Below are positions 43,261 to 52,425 of a stretch of 64,000 bases of DNA, piece after piece (the first letter of the stretch is position 1; the number at the start of each line of letters is the position of its first letter). The DNA is from Clostridia bacterium (GTDB lineage Bacteria > Bacillota > Clostridia > Peptostreptococcales > Anaerovoracaceae), in the NCBI GenBank assembly GCA_030537495.1, contig JAUNMH010000006.1, positions 60,379-124,378 on the forward strand. Direction: 5' to 3'. Made by a program: the position numbers and the translations under genes. The notes below the pieces were generated by a model. That model was not told the DNA's origin. It did no database searches and saw only the letters and a list, made by a program, of their open reading frames with translations.

Positions 43261-43555
43261 CTATCATTTCTGGCACATTGGGGGTATTTTGATATGCCCA
43301 GTACCAAGAGCAAGCTAGAAAATGTCGAGGGATAAATAAAAATGCTAATAAAATCATAAATTGACCGAAATGGTGCGAGAAATGGAAGCATATATATGTA
43401 AGGAAATATGAAAACTGGATATATCTTGGTGCAAAGAGGGTATGAAACATTTTGAAAATGCCTAGAATTGTGAAAATCCATCAATATTCGGCAGAGTCTC
43501 TTCTTGCTTTGGTACTGGAGAAGACTAAAAGTGCCAAATGTGCCAGAAATGATAG
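43261..43555. mobile_element. MITE-like element with 19-bp exact terminal inverted repeats (295 bp)
   Basis: CTATCATTTCTGGCACATT (43261-43279) is exactly repeated in inverse at 43537-43555. Homology continues inward: CAGTACCA..AGCAAG on the left (about 43299-43314) matches inverted CTTGCT.TTGGTACTG on the right (about 43504-43517), so arms extend about 50 bp with mismatches. The interior is A+T-rich without a supportable gene. This fits a non-autonomous miniature transposable element. The sequence differs from the 6717-7058 element. Confidence 0.6.
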
Positions 43556-43611
43556 AATGTGCTGATCACACCTGTCCCGCCAGGTAGCGGGGCTGTCCTG
43601 CAATGACCCCC

Positions 43612-43640
43612 TTGAAAAAACGGCATATCTGTGGCATAAT
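43612..43640 (+). promoter_or_regulatory. coaBC promoter
   Basis: TTGAAA (43612-43617), 17-base spacer, CATAAT (43635-43640), 48 bases before the start codon. Confidence 0.65.
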
Positions 43641-43688
43641 CTACTATGTATGTTTTAGAAGAAATGAGCGTACGGATAGGAGACGAAA

Positions 43689-44879
43689 ATGCTAAAAGGT
43701 AAAACAGTTTTACTTGGCGTAAGTGGCGGAATTGCCGCATATAAAATACCAAATCTAGCGAGTATGTTGGTGAAAAAAGGTGCTGAAGTTCATGTGATTA
43801 TGACTGAGAATGCATGTAATTTTATTACGCCTACAACCTTTGAGACTCTGACAGGAAATAAGTGCATAGTTGATACTTTTGACAGAAACTTTAGCTTTGA
43901 TGTTGAACATGTTTCCTTGGCGAAAAAGGCGGATGTTTTTATGGTTGCTCCGGCAACTGCTAATGTAATGGCAAAGATGTGCCATGGAATTGCAGATGAT
44001 ATGCTGACAACAACATTTCTTGCTGCAAGATGCCATAAGATTGTAGCTCCGGCTATGAACACAGCTATGTATGAGAATCCAATAACGCAGGATAATATGA
44101 AGACTCTTGAAAAATATGAGGTTGAGGTTATTGCTCCTGCTTCTGGATATTTGGCTTGTGGAGATACGGGTGCGGGCAAGATGCCTGAGCCAAGCACACT
44201 TTACAAATATATTGAAAAGGCAATTGGAAGAGAGAAAGATATGCAGGGACTTAAGGTTCTTGTAACTGCTGGTGCTACACGTGAGTCCATGGATCCGGTG
44301 AGATTCATTACTAATCATTCCAGTGGTAAGATGGGGTTTGCTCTTGCTAAAGAATGTATGCTGCGTGGTGCTGATGTTACAGTTGTTAAGGCAAGTACGA
44401 CGGCTGAGGTACCTGAATTTGTTAATGTGATTCCGGTATCTAGTGCAGCGGATATGTTCGATGCTGTAACAGGACTTTCTAGTGAGCAGGATATAATTAT
44501 TAAGGCGGCGGCTGTTTCGGACTATACGCCCCTAAATGTAAGTGACCAGAAAGTAAAGAAGAAAGACGGAGATATGTCAATTCCTCTAAAGAGAACTCAG
44601 GATATTTTGAAGCATCTGGGTGAAAACAAGAGGGATGGACAGGTTCTGTGTGGATTCTCAATGGAAACAGAGAATATGATAGAAAATTCCAGAGCAAAGC
44701 TTGATAGAAAGAATGCTGATATGATTGTGGCGAACAATCTGAAGGTTGAAGGAGCTGGTTTTGGGGTGGACACAAACATTGTTACGCTTATAACTAAAGA
44801 TGAGGTTAAACAGCTTGAGCTGATGAGCAAGGATGAGGTCGCAAGGGCTGTTGTAGATCGAATTCTGGAGATGCGCTAA
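43689..44879 (+). CDS. coaBC: Bifunctional phosphopantothenoylcysteine decarboxylase / phosphopantothenate-cysteine ligase
   Basis: Two consecutive steps of coenzyme A synthesis. CoaC flavoprotein domain (about 1-180): GVSGGIAAYK, active-site segment PAMNTAMYENP, and ACGDTGAGKMPEP. CoaB ligase domain (about 185-396): VTAGATRESMDPVRFITNHSS, AAVSDYTP, KLKR-type KRTQDIL, and ADMIVANN. 396 aa, standard fusion. A TAGGAG-like site precedes the ATG. Confidence 0.96.
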   Translation: MLKGKTVLLGVSGGIAAYKIPNLASMLVKKGAEVHVIMTENACNFITPTTFETLTGNKCIVDTFDRNFSFDVEHVSLAKKADVFMVAPATANVMAKMCHGIADDMLTTTFLAARCHKIVAPAMNTAMYENPITQDNMKTLEKYEVEVIAPASGYLACGDTGAGKMPEPSTLYKYIEKAIGREKDMQGLKVLVTAGATRESMDPVRFITNHSSGKMGFALAKECMLRGADVTVVKASTTAEVPEFVNVIPVSSAADMFDAVTGLSSEQDIIIKAAAVSDYTPLNVSDQKVKKKDGDMSIPLKRTQDILKHLGENKRDGQVLCGFSMETENMIENSRAKLDRKNADMIVANNLKVEGAGFGVDTNIVTLITKDEVKQLELMSKDEVARAVVDRILEMR

Positions 44880-44923
44880 GCGTGACGGAATTTGAGAAAT
44901 AAGAATAGTAGAAAGAAGGGTGT

Positions 44924-45778
44924 ATGAGGGAAGTTTTTTTAGAGGCGCTGGTTGACAGTGCAAAGCTGTGGCCATTTCTCTTTGTGACTTACCTGGCGAT
45001 GGGTGTCCTTGAGAAGATGACCAGTGGCAAATCGAAAAACTTAATAAAGAGAGCGGATAGTATTGGGCCGATTTGGGGAAGCCTCGTGGGAGTTATTCCG
45101 CAGTGTGGTTTCTCGGCGGCTGCATCTTATTTTTATATTGGAAGAGTCATTACGTTGGGGACGCTGATTTCTATTTATATGGCTACTTCTGATGAGATGT
45201 TACCTATACTGATTTCTGAGCAAGTTGCGGCCAGTGTTATTGTAAAGATTCTGGTGGCTAAGGTTGTAATTGGAATGATTACGGGCTTTGTTGTGGAATT
45301 CCTATTCGGATGGATGGTGAGACACAACAGAGTGCCTGAAGGGTTCGATATGAATCACGGCGGAGATTGTTGCTGCTGTGGAACGGGAGTTATTTTGGAT
45401 GCAGTAATTCGCGCATTAAAGGTAACTGCTTTTATATTTGTAATATCTCTTGTAATCGGTGGATGTATAGAATTTGTAGGAAATGGAGTTTTATCTTCAG
45501 TGTTCTTGCAGGTGCCGTTACTGGGAGAAATTGTTGCGGGACTAATTGGACTTATTCCAAATTGTGCTGCATCGGTTGTTATTACACAATTATATTTGGA
45601 TGGAATCATTGGATCAGGAGCTCTTATGAGCGGGCTGCTGGTAAGCGCCGGCGTGGGGCTGTTGGTTTTGTTCAAGGAGAACCACCACATGAAGGAAAAC
45701 CTTTGCATTGTGGTGCTGCTTTACGGGTTGAGTGTACTTTGGGGATGTGTTATAACCGTCCTTGGAATTACATTTTAG
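44924..45778 (+). CDS. Putative manganese/arsenic-efflux-type membrane transporter
   Basis: Polytopic membrane protein (284 aa) of the family named putative manganese transporter or arsenic efflux protein. Two internally similar halves each carry the motif VIPQCGFSAAAS (about 62-73) or LIPNCAASVVITQLYLDG, with hydrophobic helices around. A cytoplasmic loop has GGDCCCCGTG (about 146-155), a likely metal-binding cysteine cluster. Substrate not established. Starts 44 bases after coaBC and may be cotranscribed. Confidence 0.7.
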   Translation: MREVFLEALVDSAKLWPFLFVTYLAMGVLEKMTSGKSKNLIKRADSIGPIWGSLVGVIPQCGFSAAASYFYIGRVITLGTLISIYMATSDEMLPILISEQVAASVIVKILVAKVVIGMITGFVVEFLFGWMVRHNRVPEGFDMNHGGDCCCCGTGVILDAVIRALKVTAFIFVISLVIGGCIEFVGNGVLSSVFLQVPLLGEIVAGLIGLIPNCAASVVITQLYLDGIIGSGALMSGLLVSAGVGLLVLFKENHHMKENLCIVVLLYGLSVLWGCVITVLGITF

Positions 45779-45790
45779 TTATGATATAAT
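45762..45790 (+). promoter_or_regulatory. Promoter of the NifU-like / GGGtGRT pair
   Basis: TTGGAA (45762-45767), 17-base spacer, perfect TATAAT (45785-45790), the -35 lying in the end of the preceding gene. Confidence 0.7.
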
Positions 45791-45833
45791 GTAAGTGTTA
45801 GCTTTTGTTATTATTTATGGAGGTTATTAATAA

Positions 45834-46529
45834 ATGGTTTACACAAAAGAAGTCGAAAACATGTGCATTGTTAATAGAAATGATGCAAACCATGGACCTG
45901 CACCTATTCCAGAAGAAGGTAAATGGGTTCAGGCCAAGGAAGTTACTGATATTTCCGGTCTTACTCACGGTGTAGGCTGGTGTGCACCTCAGCAGGGTGC
46001 TTGCAAGCTTACTCTTAACGTAAAGGAAGGAATTATTCAGGAAGCACTTGTTGAAACTCTGGGATGTTCTGGAATGACTCACTCTGCTGCTATGGCAGGA
46101 GAAATTCTTGTTGGAAAGACAATCCTGGAAGCTTTGAACACTGACTTGGTATGCGATGCTATTAACACAGCTATGAGAGAACTGTTCCTACAGATTGTTT
46201 ACGGAAGAAGCCAGTCTGCGTTCTCTGAAGGTGGTCTTGCAGTTGGTGCGGGTCTTGAGGACCTTGGAAAGGGCACAAGAAGCCAGGTTGGTACTATTTT
46301 CTCAACTGCGGCTAAGGGACCTAGATATCTGGAACTTGCAGAAGGTTACATTCTGGAAGAAGGTCTGGATGAAGACAACAACATCATCGGATACAAGTAT
46401 GTAAACCTTGGAAGAATGATGGACTTCATCAAGGATGGAGTGGACCCTATGGAAGCTATTGAAAAAGCAAGTGGCGTATATGGTAGATTTAACGAAGCTG
46501 TTAAGACTATCGATCCGCGTAAGGAATAG
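45834..46529 (+). CDS. NifU/IscU-like iron-sulfur scaffold domain protein
   Basis: 231 aa. The central part shows IscU/NifU features: WCAPQQGACKLTLNVKEGII and ETLGCSGMTHSAAMAGEILVGKT, the counterparts of the scaffold cysteine regions, with Cys in both. It lacks some IscU C-terminal motifs and has an extra C-terminal half (VNLGRMMDFIKDGVDP). Always found, as far as I know, beside a GGGtGRT protein, as here (11 bases apart). Likely partner in cluster or metal handling; exact role unknown. TGGAGG precedes the ATG. Confidence 0.8.
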   Translation: MVYTKEVENMCIVNRNDANHGPAPIPEEGKWVQAKEVTDISGLTHGVGWCAPQQGACKLTLNVKEGIIQEALVETLGCSGMTHSAAMAGEILVGKTILEALNTDLVCDAINTAMRELFLQIVYGRSQSAFSEGGLAVGAGLEDLGKGTRSQVGTIFSTAAKGPRYLELAEGYILEEGLDEDNNIIGYKYVNLGRMMDFIKDGVDPMEAIEKASGVYGRFNEAVKTIDPRKE

Positions 46530-46540
46530 GAGGGCGACAC

Positions 46541-47539
46541 ATGGACTTATTTGAAAACTATGATAGAAGAATCGGCGGAATTGAAGCCGTTATGAAAGAA
46601 TATGGAATCGAAAGCTTTGAAGCTGCAAGAAAGATGTGCGTGGATAAAGGTTTTGATCCTTATGAAATCGTTAAGGGTATTCAGCCAATCTGTTTCGAGG
46701 ATGCGTGCTGGGCTTATGTTTTAGGTGCGGCAATTGCTATGAAGAAGGGTACAACTACTGCCGTTGAAGCTGCTAAGGCAATTGGCGAAGGTCTTCAGGC
46801 ATTCTGCATTCCAGGTTCAGTAGCCGATGATAGAAAAGTTGGACTGGGTCACGGAAACCTTGCTTCCATGCTTTTAAGTGAAGAAACTGAATGTTTCGCG
46901 TTCCTTGCAGGACACGAATCCTTCGCTGCTGCTGAAGGTGCTATCGGTATTGCTAACTCAGCAAACAAGGTAAGAAAGAATCCGCTTCGCGTTATTCTTA
47001 ACGGTCTTGGAAAAGATGCTGCTTTAATTATTTCAAGAATCAACGGATTCACTTATGTTCAGACTGATTTTGATCTGAACAGTGGTGAACTTAAGGTTGT
47101 AAAAGCAACTCCTTATTCAAAGGGAGACAGAGCAAAGGTTAAGTGCTACGGTGCTTTCGACGTTCGTGAAGGTGTAGCTATTATGCATCACGAAAATGTA
47201 GATGTTTCTATTACAGGAAACTCAACAAATCCAACTAGATTCCAGCACCCAGTTGCAGGAACTTACAAGAAGGAAAGAATTTTAGAAGGAAAGAACTACT
47301 TCTCAGTAGCTTCTGGCGGTGGTACAGGAAGAACTCTTCATCCTGACAACATGGCAGCTGGTCCTTCATCATATGGTATGACAGACACTATGGGAAGAAT
47401 GCACTCTGACGCACAGTTTGCAGGATCATCTTCAGTGCCTGCACATGTTGAAATGATGGGCTTTATCGGCGCAGGAAACAACCCTATGGTTGGTATGAGT
47501 GTAGCCGTTGCCGTAGCTGTTCAGGAAGCTAGCAAATAA
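46541..47539 (+). CDS. GGGtGRT protein
   Basis: 332-aa protein of the family named for its motif, seen here as SVASGGGTGRTLHPDN (about 252-267). Two Cys in the N-terminal part (CVDKGFDP and ICFEDACW), a conserved GLGHGNLASMLL, and a Gly/Met-rich C terminus. No enzymatic fold is recognisable to me. Strict pairing with the NifU-like gene and a shared promoter suggest they act together. AGGAGGGCGAC precedes the ATG. Function is not established. Confidence 0.85.
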   Translation: MDLFENYDRRIGGIEAVMKEYGIESFEAARKMCVDKGFDPYEIVKGIQPICFEDACWAYVLGAAIAMKKGTTTAVEAAKAIGEGLQAFCIPGSVADDRKVGLGHGNLASMLLSEETECFAFLAGHESFAAAEGAIGIANSANKVRKNPLRVILNGLGKDAALIISRINGFTYVQTDFDLNSGELKVVKATPYSKGDRAKVKCYGAFDVREGVAIMHHENVDVSITGNSTNPTRFQHPVAGTYKKERILEGKNYFSVASGGGTGRTLHPDNMAAGPSSYGMTDTMGRMHSDAQFAGSSSVPAHVEMMGFIGAGNNPMVGMSVAVAVAVQEASK

Positions 47540-47583
47540 TATTAAATAAAATTAAAACCATAAGGTTTTGATGGGATTTAAGG

Positions 47584-47612
47584 TTGATAATCCCATGTAT
47601 ATATGGTAAGAT
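47584..47612 (+). promoter_or_regulatory. Promoter of the nucleoside ABC transporter operon
   Basis: TTGATA (47584-47589), 17-base spacer, TAAGAT (47607-47612), 49 bases before the binding-protein start. A GGGATT/AATCCC hairpin (47573-47594) overlaps the -35. Confidence 0.6.
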
Positions 47613-47660
47613 TGAAGTATCAACTATTGCTCAAGAAGCAAAAAAACGGAGGACGAAAAG

Positions 47661-48689
47661 ATGAAGAAATTTATTTCCTTAGTCCTAGCTACAGCTATGA
47701 TTTTATCCATGACATTTGTTATGGCTGGTTGCGGGGACAGCAAAGATGAAGGCAGCGAAGGAAAAGACTTAAAGGTTGTTGGTGTAGTTTCAACAGCTCT
47801 AGGTGACAAGTCATTTAATGACTCTGCAAAAGAAGGTCTAGATACACTTAAGAAACAGGGATTCGACACATCTCTAGTAGAATGTGACGGAGACTCAAGT
47901 AAGTGGGAGCAGAGCTTAAGAAGTGCTGCTGACACAGCAGACATGGTTATTGCAGTAGGTTCAGAATTAACAATGATCGAAAAAGTCTGCAAGGACTATC
48001 CAGATGTTAAGTTCGTATGGGTTGACATGGTAGCTGATCACTTAAGCGATTACGACAACCTAACTTGCATCCAGTACAAGCAGAATGAAGGTTCATACCT
48101 TGTTGGATACATTGCAGGTAGCATGACTAAGAGCAACGTTGTTGGTTTCATCGGCGGAATGGATATCGACGTAATCAATGACTTCTATGTAGGATATGCT
48201 CAGGGTGCTAAGGACGCTAACAAGGACATCAAGGTTGTTAAGAGATATGCTGGTAGCTGGTCAGATCCTGATAAGGGAGCACAGTGTGCACAGGACCTTA
48301 AGGCTCAGGGCGCAGACATTATCTTCGCAGCTGCAGGTGCATCCGGAAATGGTGCTATCCTAAAGGCTAAGGATCTTGGAATCAAGGTTATCGGAGTTGA
48401 CCAGGATCAGAGACTTACAATGTCTGACTATGCTGACGATATTCTTTGCTCAATGCTTAAGAACGTTGGTAACTCAGTAATTGACATGGTTAACAACTAT
48501 TATGAAGATAACGACAGCTGGACTGGTGGAGAAGTATTCCATGCAGGTATGGATGGAGACTACATCAAGGTTTCATATGGTGGAGACGATCAGGAAGTAA
48601 TCGTCCCTGAAGATGTAAGAAAAGCTGTAGATGAAAAGGCTGAAGAAATTAAATCTGGTAAGATTGTAGTTGATACAGTTTTTAAGTAA
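47661..48689 (+). CDS. nupN: BMP-family nucleoside-binding lipoprotein
   Basis: Substrate-binding lipoprotein (342 aa) of the BMP/Med family, which binds purine nucleosides. Lipobox VMAGC with Cys 24; mature domain shows VVGVVSTALGDKSFNDSAKEGL, GFIGGMDIDVINDFYVGYAQGA and IIFAAAGASGNGA typical of the fold. Followed by an intra-operon hairpin, then the ATPase and two permeases. GGAGG precedes the ATG. Confidence 0.9.
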   Translation: MKKFISLVLATAMILSMTFVMAGCGDSKDEGSEGKDLKVVGVVSTALGDKSFNDSAKEGLDTLKKQGFDTSLVECDGDSSKWEQSLRSAADTADMVIAVGSELTMIEKVCKDYPDVKFVWVDMVADHLSDYDNLTCIQYKQNEGSYLVGYIAGSMTKSNVVGFIGGMDIDVINDFYVGYAQGAKDANKDIKVVKRYAGSWSDPDKGAQCAQDLKAQGADIIFAAAGASGNGAILKAKDLGIKVIGVDQDQRLTMSDYADDILCSMLKNVGNSVIDMVNNYYEDNDSWTGGEVFHAGMDGDYIKVSYGGDDQEVIVPEDVRKAVDEKAEEIKSGKIVVDTVFK

Positions 48690-48715
48690 AATAACATGCT
48701 ATTCTAAATAGTCTA

Positions 48716-48742
48716 TAGAGCGTAGCCTGAGGCTGCGCTCTA
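48716..48742 (+). terminator. Intra-operon hairpin after the binding-protein gene
   Basis: TAGAGCGTAGCC (48716-48727) / GGCTGCGCTCTA (48731-48742), 12 pairs with one G-T, loop TGA, followed by a broken T-rich stretch. A partial terminator or 3' stabiliser that would give more binding protein than transporter. Confidence 0.7.
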
Positions 48743-48793
48743 GTTATTATTTATTATATTATATTTCTAATGAAGGGAATGTGAGGTAGAATT

Positions 48794-50335
48794 TTGCAAG
48801 ACAGTATAATTAAATTTGAAAACATCACAATGCAATTCCCGGGTGTGCTTGCAAACGACAATGTAAGTTTTGATATTAAACAGGGCGAGGTTTTTGCACT
48901 TGTAGGCGAAAATGGTGCCGGAAAGAGTACACTGATGAATGTACTTTACGGAATCAACACCCCGACTGCAGGGAATGTGTACATTAAGGGCAAGAAAATG
49001 GAAAAGTTCCATCCAAGTGAAGCAATTGCATGCGGAGTTGGAATGGTACATCAGCACTTTATGCTTGTGCCATCTTTTACAGTTGCCCAGAATATTGCAT
49101 TAAGCAAGGAACCGAGAAAGAGCAAAATCTTTTATGACTTGAAGGCTGCAGAAAAGGCAACTAGTGATTTGGTTGAAGATTACGGACTTGTAGTTGATCC
49201 TAAGGCTGTTGTTGAGGAAATCAGTGTAGGTCTGCAGCAGAGAGTTGAAATTCTGAAGACTTTATACAGAGGTGCGGATATTCTGATTTTGGATGAACCG
49301 ACTGCCGTACTGACACCACAGGAAACAGAAGAACTCTTCGACGTAATCCGTAGAATTGTAAAAGAAAAGAATATGACAGTTATTATCATTACCCATAAGT
49401 TAAATGAGGTAATGGCTATTTCTGACAGGGTTGGCGTAATGAGAAAGGGCAAGCTTGTCGGCGTGGAGAATACCAAGGATGTGAACGAAAGAATCCTTGC
49501 TTCCATGATGGTAGGTCGTGATGTTCTTTTAGGTAAAGTTAATAAGACAGGAACCCCTGGGGATGTGAAAATTGAAGTTAAGGATCTTCATGTTACTGAT
49601 AACAGAGGTCTTCTTGCTGTCAAAGGCGTAGATCTTAATGTAAGGGCAGGGGAAATTCTTGGCGTTGCAGCTATTGAAGGCAATGGACAGAGTGAATTGC
49701 TTGAGGCTATTACAGGTCTTAGAGATATTGAAGCCGGAGAAGTATATATTGAAGGTACGAAGATCAATGGAATGGACCCAGGTCAGATAAGACATTTAGG
49801 TCTGGCACATATTCCAGAAGATAGAATTGCCACAGGTGTCTCTGTACAGTCTGATATTACAGATAACCTTATTATCGGCAAGGAAACTAGACCTGAGTTT
49901 TCTAAGTACAAATTACAGCTGAAGAAATCCACAATAGTTAGATATGCAAACGAAATATTTGAAAAGTTTGACATGCGTGGTGCGGGCGTTGACACTAAGG
50001 TAGGTTCTCTATCGGGTGGTAACATGCAGAAGGTTGTAGTTGCCAGAGAGTTCTCATTCAATACACCTGTGCTTATTATTGCTCAGCCTACAAGAGGTGT
50101 AGACGTAGGTGCGATTGAATTTATTCACCAGTGCATTATCGATAAGAGAAATGAAGGCTGTGCTATTATACTTGTAAGTGCGGACTTAGACGAAGTATTC
50201 CGTCTGAGCGATAGAATTATTACAATGTATGAAGGAAAGATTACCGGAGAATTTGCTGAAGGCGAAATCGATAAGATGGGTATCAGTTATTACATGACCG
50301 GTGATAGAAGTAATGAAGCAGGAGGTGAAGCATAG
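48794..50335 (+). CDS. nupO: Nucleoside ABC transporter ATP-binding protein (two ATPase domains)
   Basis: 513 aa with two ABC domains. First: Walker A GENGAGKST (about 37-45) and LDEPTAVLTPQE. Second (about 255-505) has a degenerate Walker A (AIEGNGQSE) and the signature LSGGNMQKVVVAREF, as is usual in this sugar/nucleoside subclass. Start is TTG 48794 with GAGG at 48783-48786. The stop overlaps the GTG start of the permease by one base (TAGTG). Confidence 0.92.
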   Translation: MQDSIIKFENITMQFPGVLANDNVSFDIKQGEVFALVGENGAGKSTLMNVLYGINTPTAGNVYIKGKKMEKFHPSEAIACGVGMVHQHFMLVPSFTVAQNIALSKEPRKSKIFYDLKAAEKATSDLVEDYGLVVDPKAVVEEISVGLQQRVEILKTLYRGADILILDEPTAVLTPQETEELFDVIRRIVKEKNMTVIIITHKLNEVMAISDRVGVMRKGKLVGVENTKDVNERILASMMVGRDVLLGKVNKTGTPGDVKIEVKDLHVTDNRGLLAVKGVDLNVRAGEILGVAAIEGNGQSELLEAITGLRDIEAGEVYIEGTKINGMDPGQIRHLGLAHIPEDRIATGVSVQSDITDNLIIGKETRPEFSKYKLQLKKSTIVRYANEIFEKFDMRGAGVDTKVGSLSGGNMQKVVVAREFSFNTPVLIIAQPTRGVDVGAIEFIHQCIIDKRNEGCAIILVSADLDEVFRLSDRIITMYEGKITGEFAEGEIDKMGISYYMTGDRSNEAGGEA

Positions 50336-51429
50336 TGAAATTTTTAAATAAAATTGACAAGAAATATGTGCTTACACTGATTATTTGTATCTTCGTTGCA
50401 CTGCTATGCGGAGCTTTCATTATGCTGGCTACAGGTTTTAACCCTATTGAAGCATACGCTACAATCATAGAAGGAGCTATTGGAAAGCCTAGACTTCTTG
50501 GTAATACAATTGAAAAGTTTATGACTCTTTGTCTACTGGGTCTTGCTACAGCAATTGGTGCTAAGGGTGGCTTATTCAATGTTGGAGGAGAAGGTCAGTT
50601 ATTCTTTGGTGCCCTTGCCTCCACAATGGTAGGTTTGACACTGAGTTCATTACCTGCTCCAATTGTAATTTTACTAGCATTCTTAACAGCAGTTGTTGTT
50701 GGTGGATTCTATGCATGGATTCCAGCAATGCTTAAGGTTAAGCTAAATGTAAGTGAAATCATTACAACTATTATGTTAAATACTGTTGCGATTAAGGTAG
50801 TTACCTATCTAGTTAACGGACCTTGGGTTTCAAGCTCACCAGCAGTATCAAAGGGAACAGATTATTTACCTGATAAGTTAGCATTTACAAAACTTATTGC
50901 AGCATCAAACTTAAGCACAGGATTCATATTTGGTGCAATTTTAACATTCTTAATCTGGTACTTTATGAAGATGACTACTGTTGGTCTTCAGATGAAGCTT
51001 ACTGGTGAGAATCCAAGATTTGCAAGATTTTCAGGACTTAAGAGTGACAAAATCATGGTTGGTTCCATGGTTGCATCCGGAGCTATCTGCGGATTTGTAG
51101 GTATGACACTTGTTTATGGATATAACGGACAGATGGTAGATACTATCAGTTCTGACTACTATTTCGATGGAATGCTGGTTGCAATGATTATGAATTACAA
51201 CCCTATTGGCATCGTTATTATGAGTGTATTCTTTGCAATTCTAAACACAGGAGCGAATATGATTGATATGACAATGGGAATTTCTTCTCAAATTTATGAT
51301 ATCATATTCTCAGTTCTGATCTTCTTAATGGCTGCTAATAAAGGCTTTATTGAGTGGTTTAATCAAAGCCAGGCGAAAAAGAAGGCCAGAGCCATTGCTA
51401 AGGAAAAAGCAGGAAAGGAGGGCATTTAA
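50335..51429 (+). CDS. nupP: Nucleoside ABC transporter permease 1
   Basis: 364-aa BPD_transp_2 permease with about eight to ten helices; GGLFNVGGEGQLFFGAL and VSEIITTIMLNTVAI are typical segments. GTG start overlaps the previous stop and is served by AGGAGGTG. Confidence 0.92.
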   Translation: MKFLNKIDKKYVLTLIICIFVALLCGAFIMLATGFNPIEAYATIIEGAIGKPRLLGNTIEKFMTLCLLGLATAIGAKGGLFNVGGEGQLFFGALASTMVGLTLSSLPAPIVILLAFLTAVVVGGFYAWIPAMLKVKLNVSEIITTIMLNTVAIKVVTYLVNGPWVSSSPAVSKGTDYLPDKLAFTKLIAASNLSTGFIFGAILTFLIWYFMKMTTVGLQMKLTGENPRFARFSGLKSDKIMVGSMVASGAICGFVGMTLVYGYNGQMVDTISSDYYFDGMLVAMIMNYNPIGIVIMSVFFAILNTGANMIDMTMGISSQIYDIIFSVLIFLMAANKGFIEWFNQSQAKKKARAIAKEKAGKEGI

Positions 51430-52386
51430 ATGTGGGAACAGATAACAGCACTATTTACAGTTGGATTATTTCAGAACACAATTCGTAATGCAACTCCGGT
51501 AATTCTTGCCGCTCTTGGTGGACTGTTTACAGAACATGCGGGAATTATGAACATCGGTATGGAAGGTATGATTCTAGGTGGCGCATTCGTTGCCGTTGTT
51601 TTCAGTTTTACCTTTGCAAGTGCTCCTATGGGAGTTTTGTTCGCTGTGCTGATTGGCATAATTATCGGTCTTTTCTTTGCACTGTTTGTTGTAAAGTTAA
51701 AGAGTGACGAATTTATTATTGGTATGACACTGAATACATTCTCAGCAGGTCTTACTGTATACCTGCTTCGTACAGTGTTCCACCAGACTGGTTCATGGGT
51801 ATCAACAGATATCAAGGGATTACCACCTATTGATATTCCGGTTATTAAGGATATTCCGCTACTTGGAGACATCTTAAGCGGATACTCAATTTTCGTATAT
51901 ATTTCATGGGTACTAGTATTCCTAGTATGGGTATTCCTATATAGAACACCTTATGGTTTCTGGATGAGAGCATCTGGTGAACATCCTGAAGCCCTTGAAA
52001 CAGCAGGTATCGACCCTGTTAAGATGAAGGTTCTTTCCAGTGTTCTTTGCGGAATTTTCTGCGGACTGTCAGGAGCTCATCTAGCACTTGGATATCTTAA
52101 CTGCTTCGCTGAAGGAATGAGTGCAAGTAGAGGATTTATCGCCTTTGCATGTGTAGTATTTGGTATGGCGAACCCTCCTAAGGTATTTGGAGCTGCGTTG
52201 CTATTCGGATTCTTACAGGCGCTCGCTATCAGACTACAGTCTGTGGGTATACCATCAGACTTAACAGAAGCTGTTCCATATCTGGCAACAGTTCTGATGC
52301 TGGTATATATTACAGTTAGAGGCGCAAACAAGAAACGTAACAGAGCTAAGAAGGCAATGGCTGTTCAGGCCGCTGAGGAAGGTTAA
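51430..52386 (+). CDS. nupQ: Nucleoside ABC transporter permease 2
   Basis: 318-aa BPD_transp_2 permease; GGLFTEHAGIMNIGMEGMIL and the SRGFIAFACVVFG segment are typical. The ATG abuts the previous stop. Completes a four-gene importer. purC lies shortly downstream, consistent with purine metabolism. Confidence 0.92.
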   Translation: MWEQITALFTVGLFQNTIRNATPVILAALGGLFTEHAGIMNIGMEGMILGGAFVAVVFSFTFASAPMGVLFAVLIGIIIGLFFALFVVKLKSDEFIIGMTLNTFSAGLTVYLLRTVFHQTGSWVSTDIKGLPPIDIPVIKDIPLLGDILSGYSIFVYISWVLVFLVWVFLYRTPYGFWMRASGEHPEALETAGIDPVKMKVLSSVLCGIFCGLSGAHLALGYLNCFAEGMSASRGFIAFACVVFGMANPPKVFGAALLFGFLQALAIRLQSVGIPSDLTEAVPYLATVLMLVYITVRGANKKRNRAKKAMAVQAAEEG

Positions 52387-52425
52387 AGCAGCAGGCATAA
52401 TATTTATCGAGAGAAAGGTAAGGAT

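Noticed and set aside
43062..43484. 140-codon minus-strand open frame between rplT and coaBC
   Set aside because: Covers the rplT terminator and the MITE-like element; sequence is not protein-like.
47540..47660. Possible purine riboswitch upstream of the nucleoside transporter
   Set aside because: Only about 50 bases lie between promoter and start, and no purine-aptamer core is recognisable.
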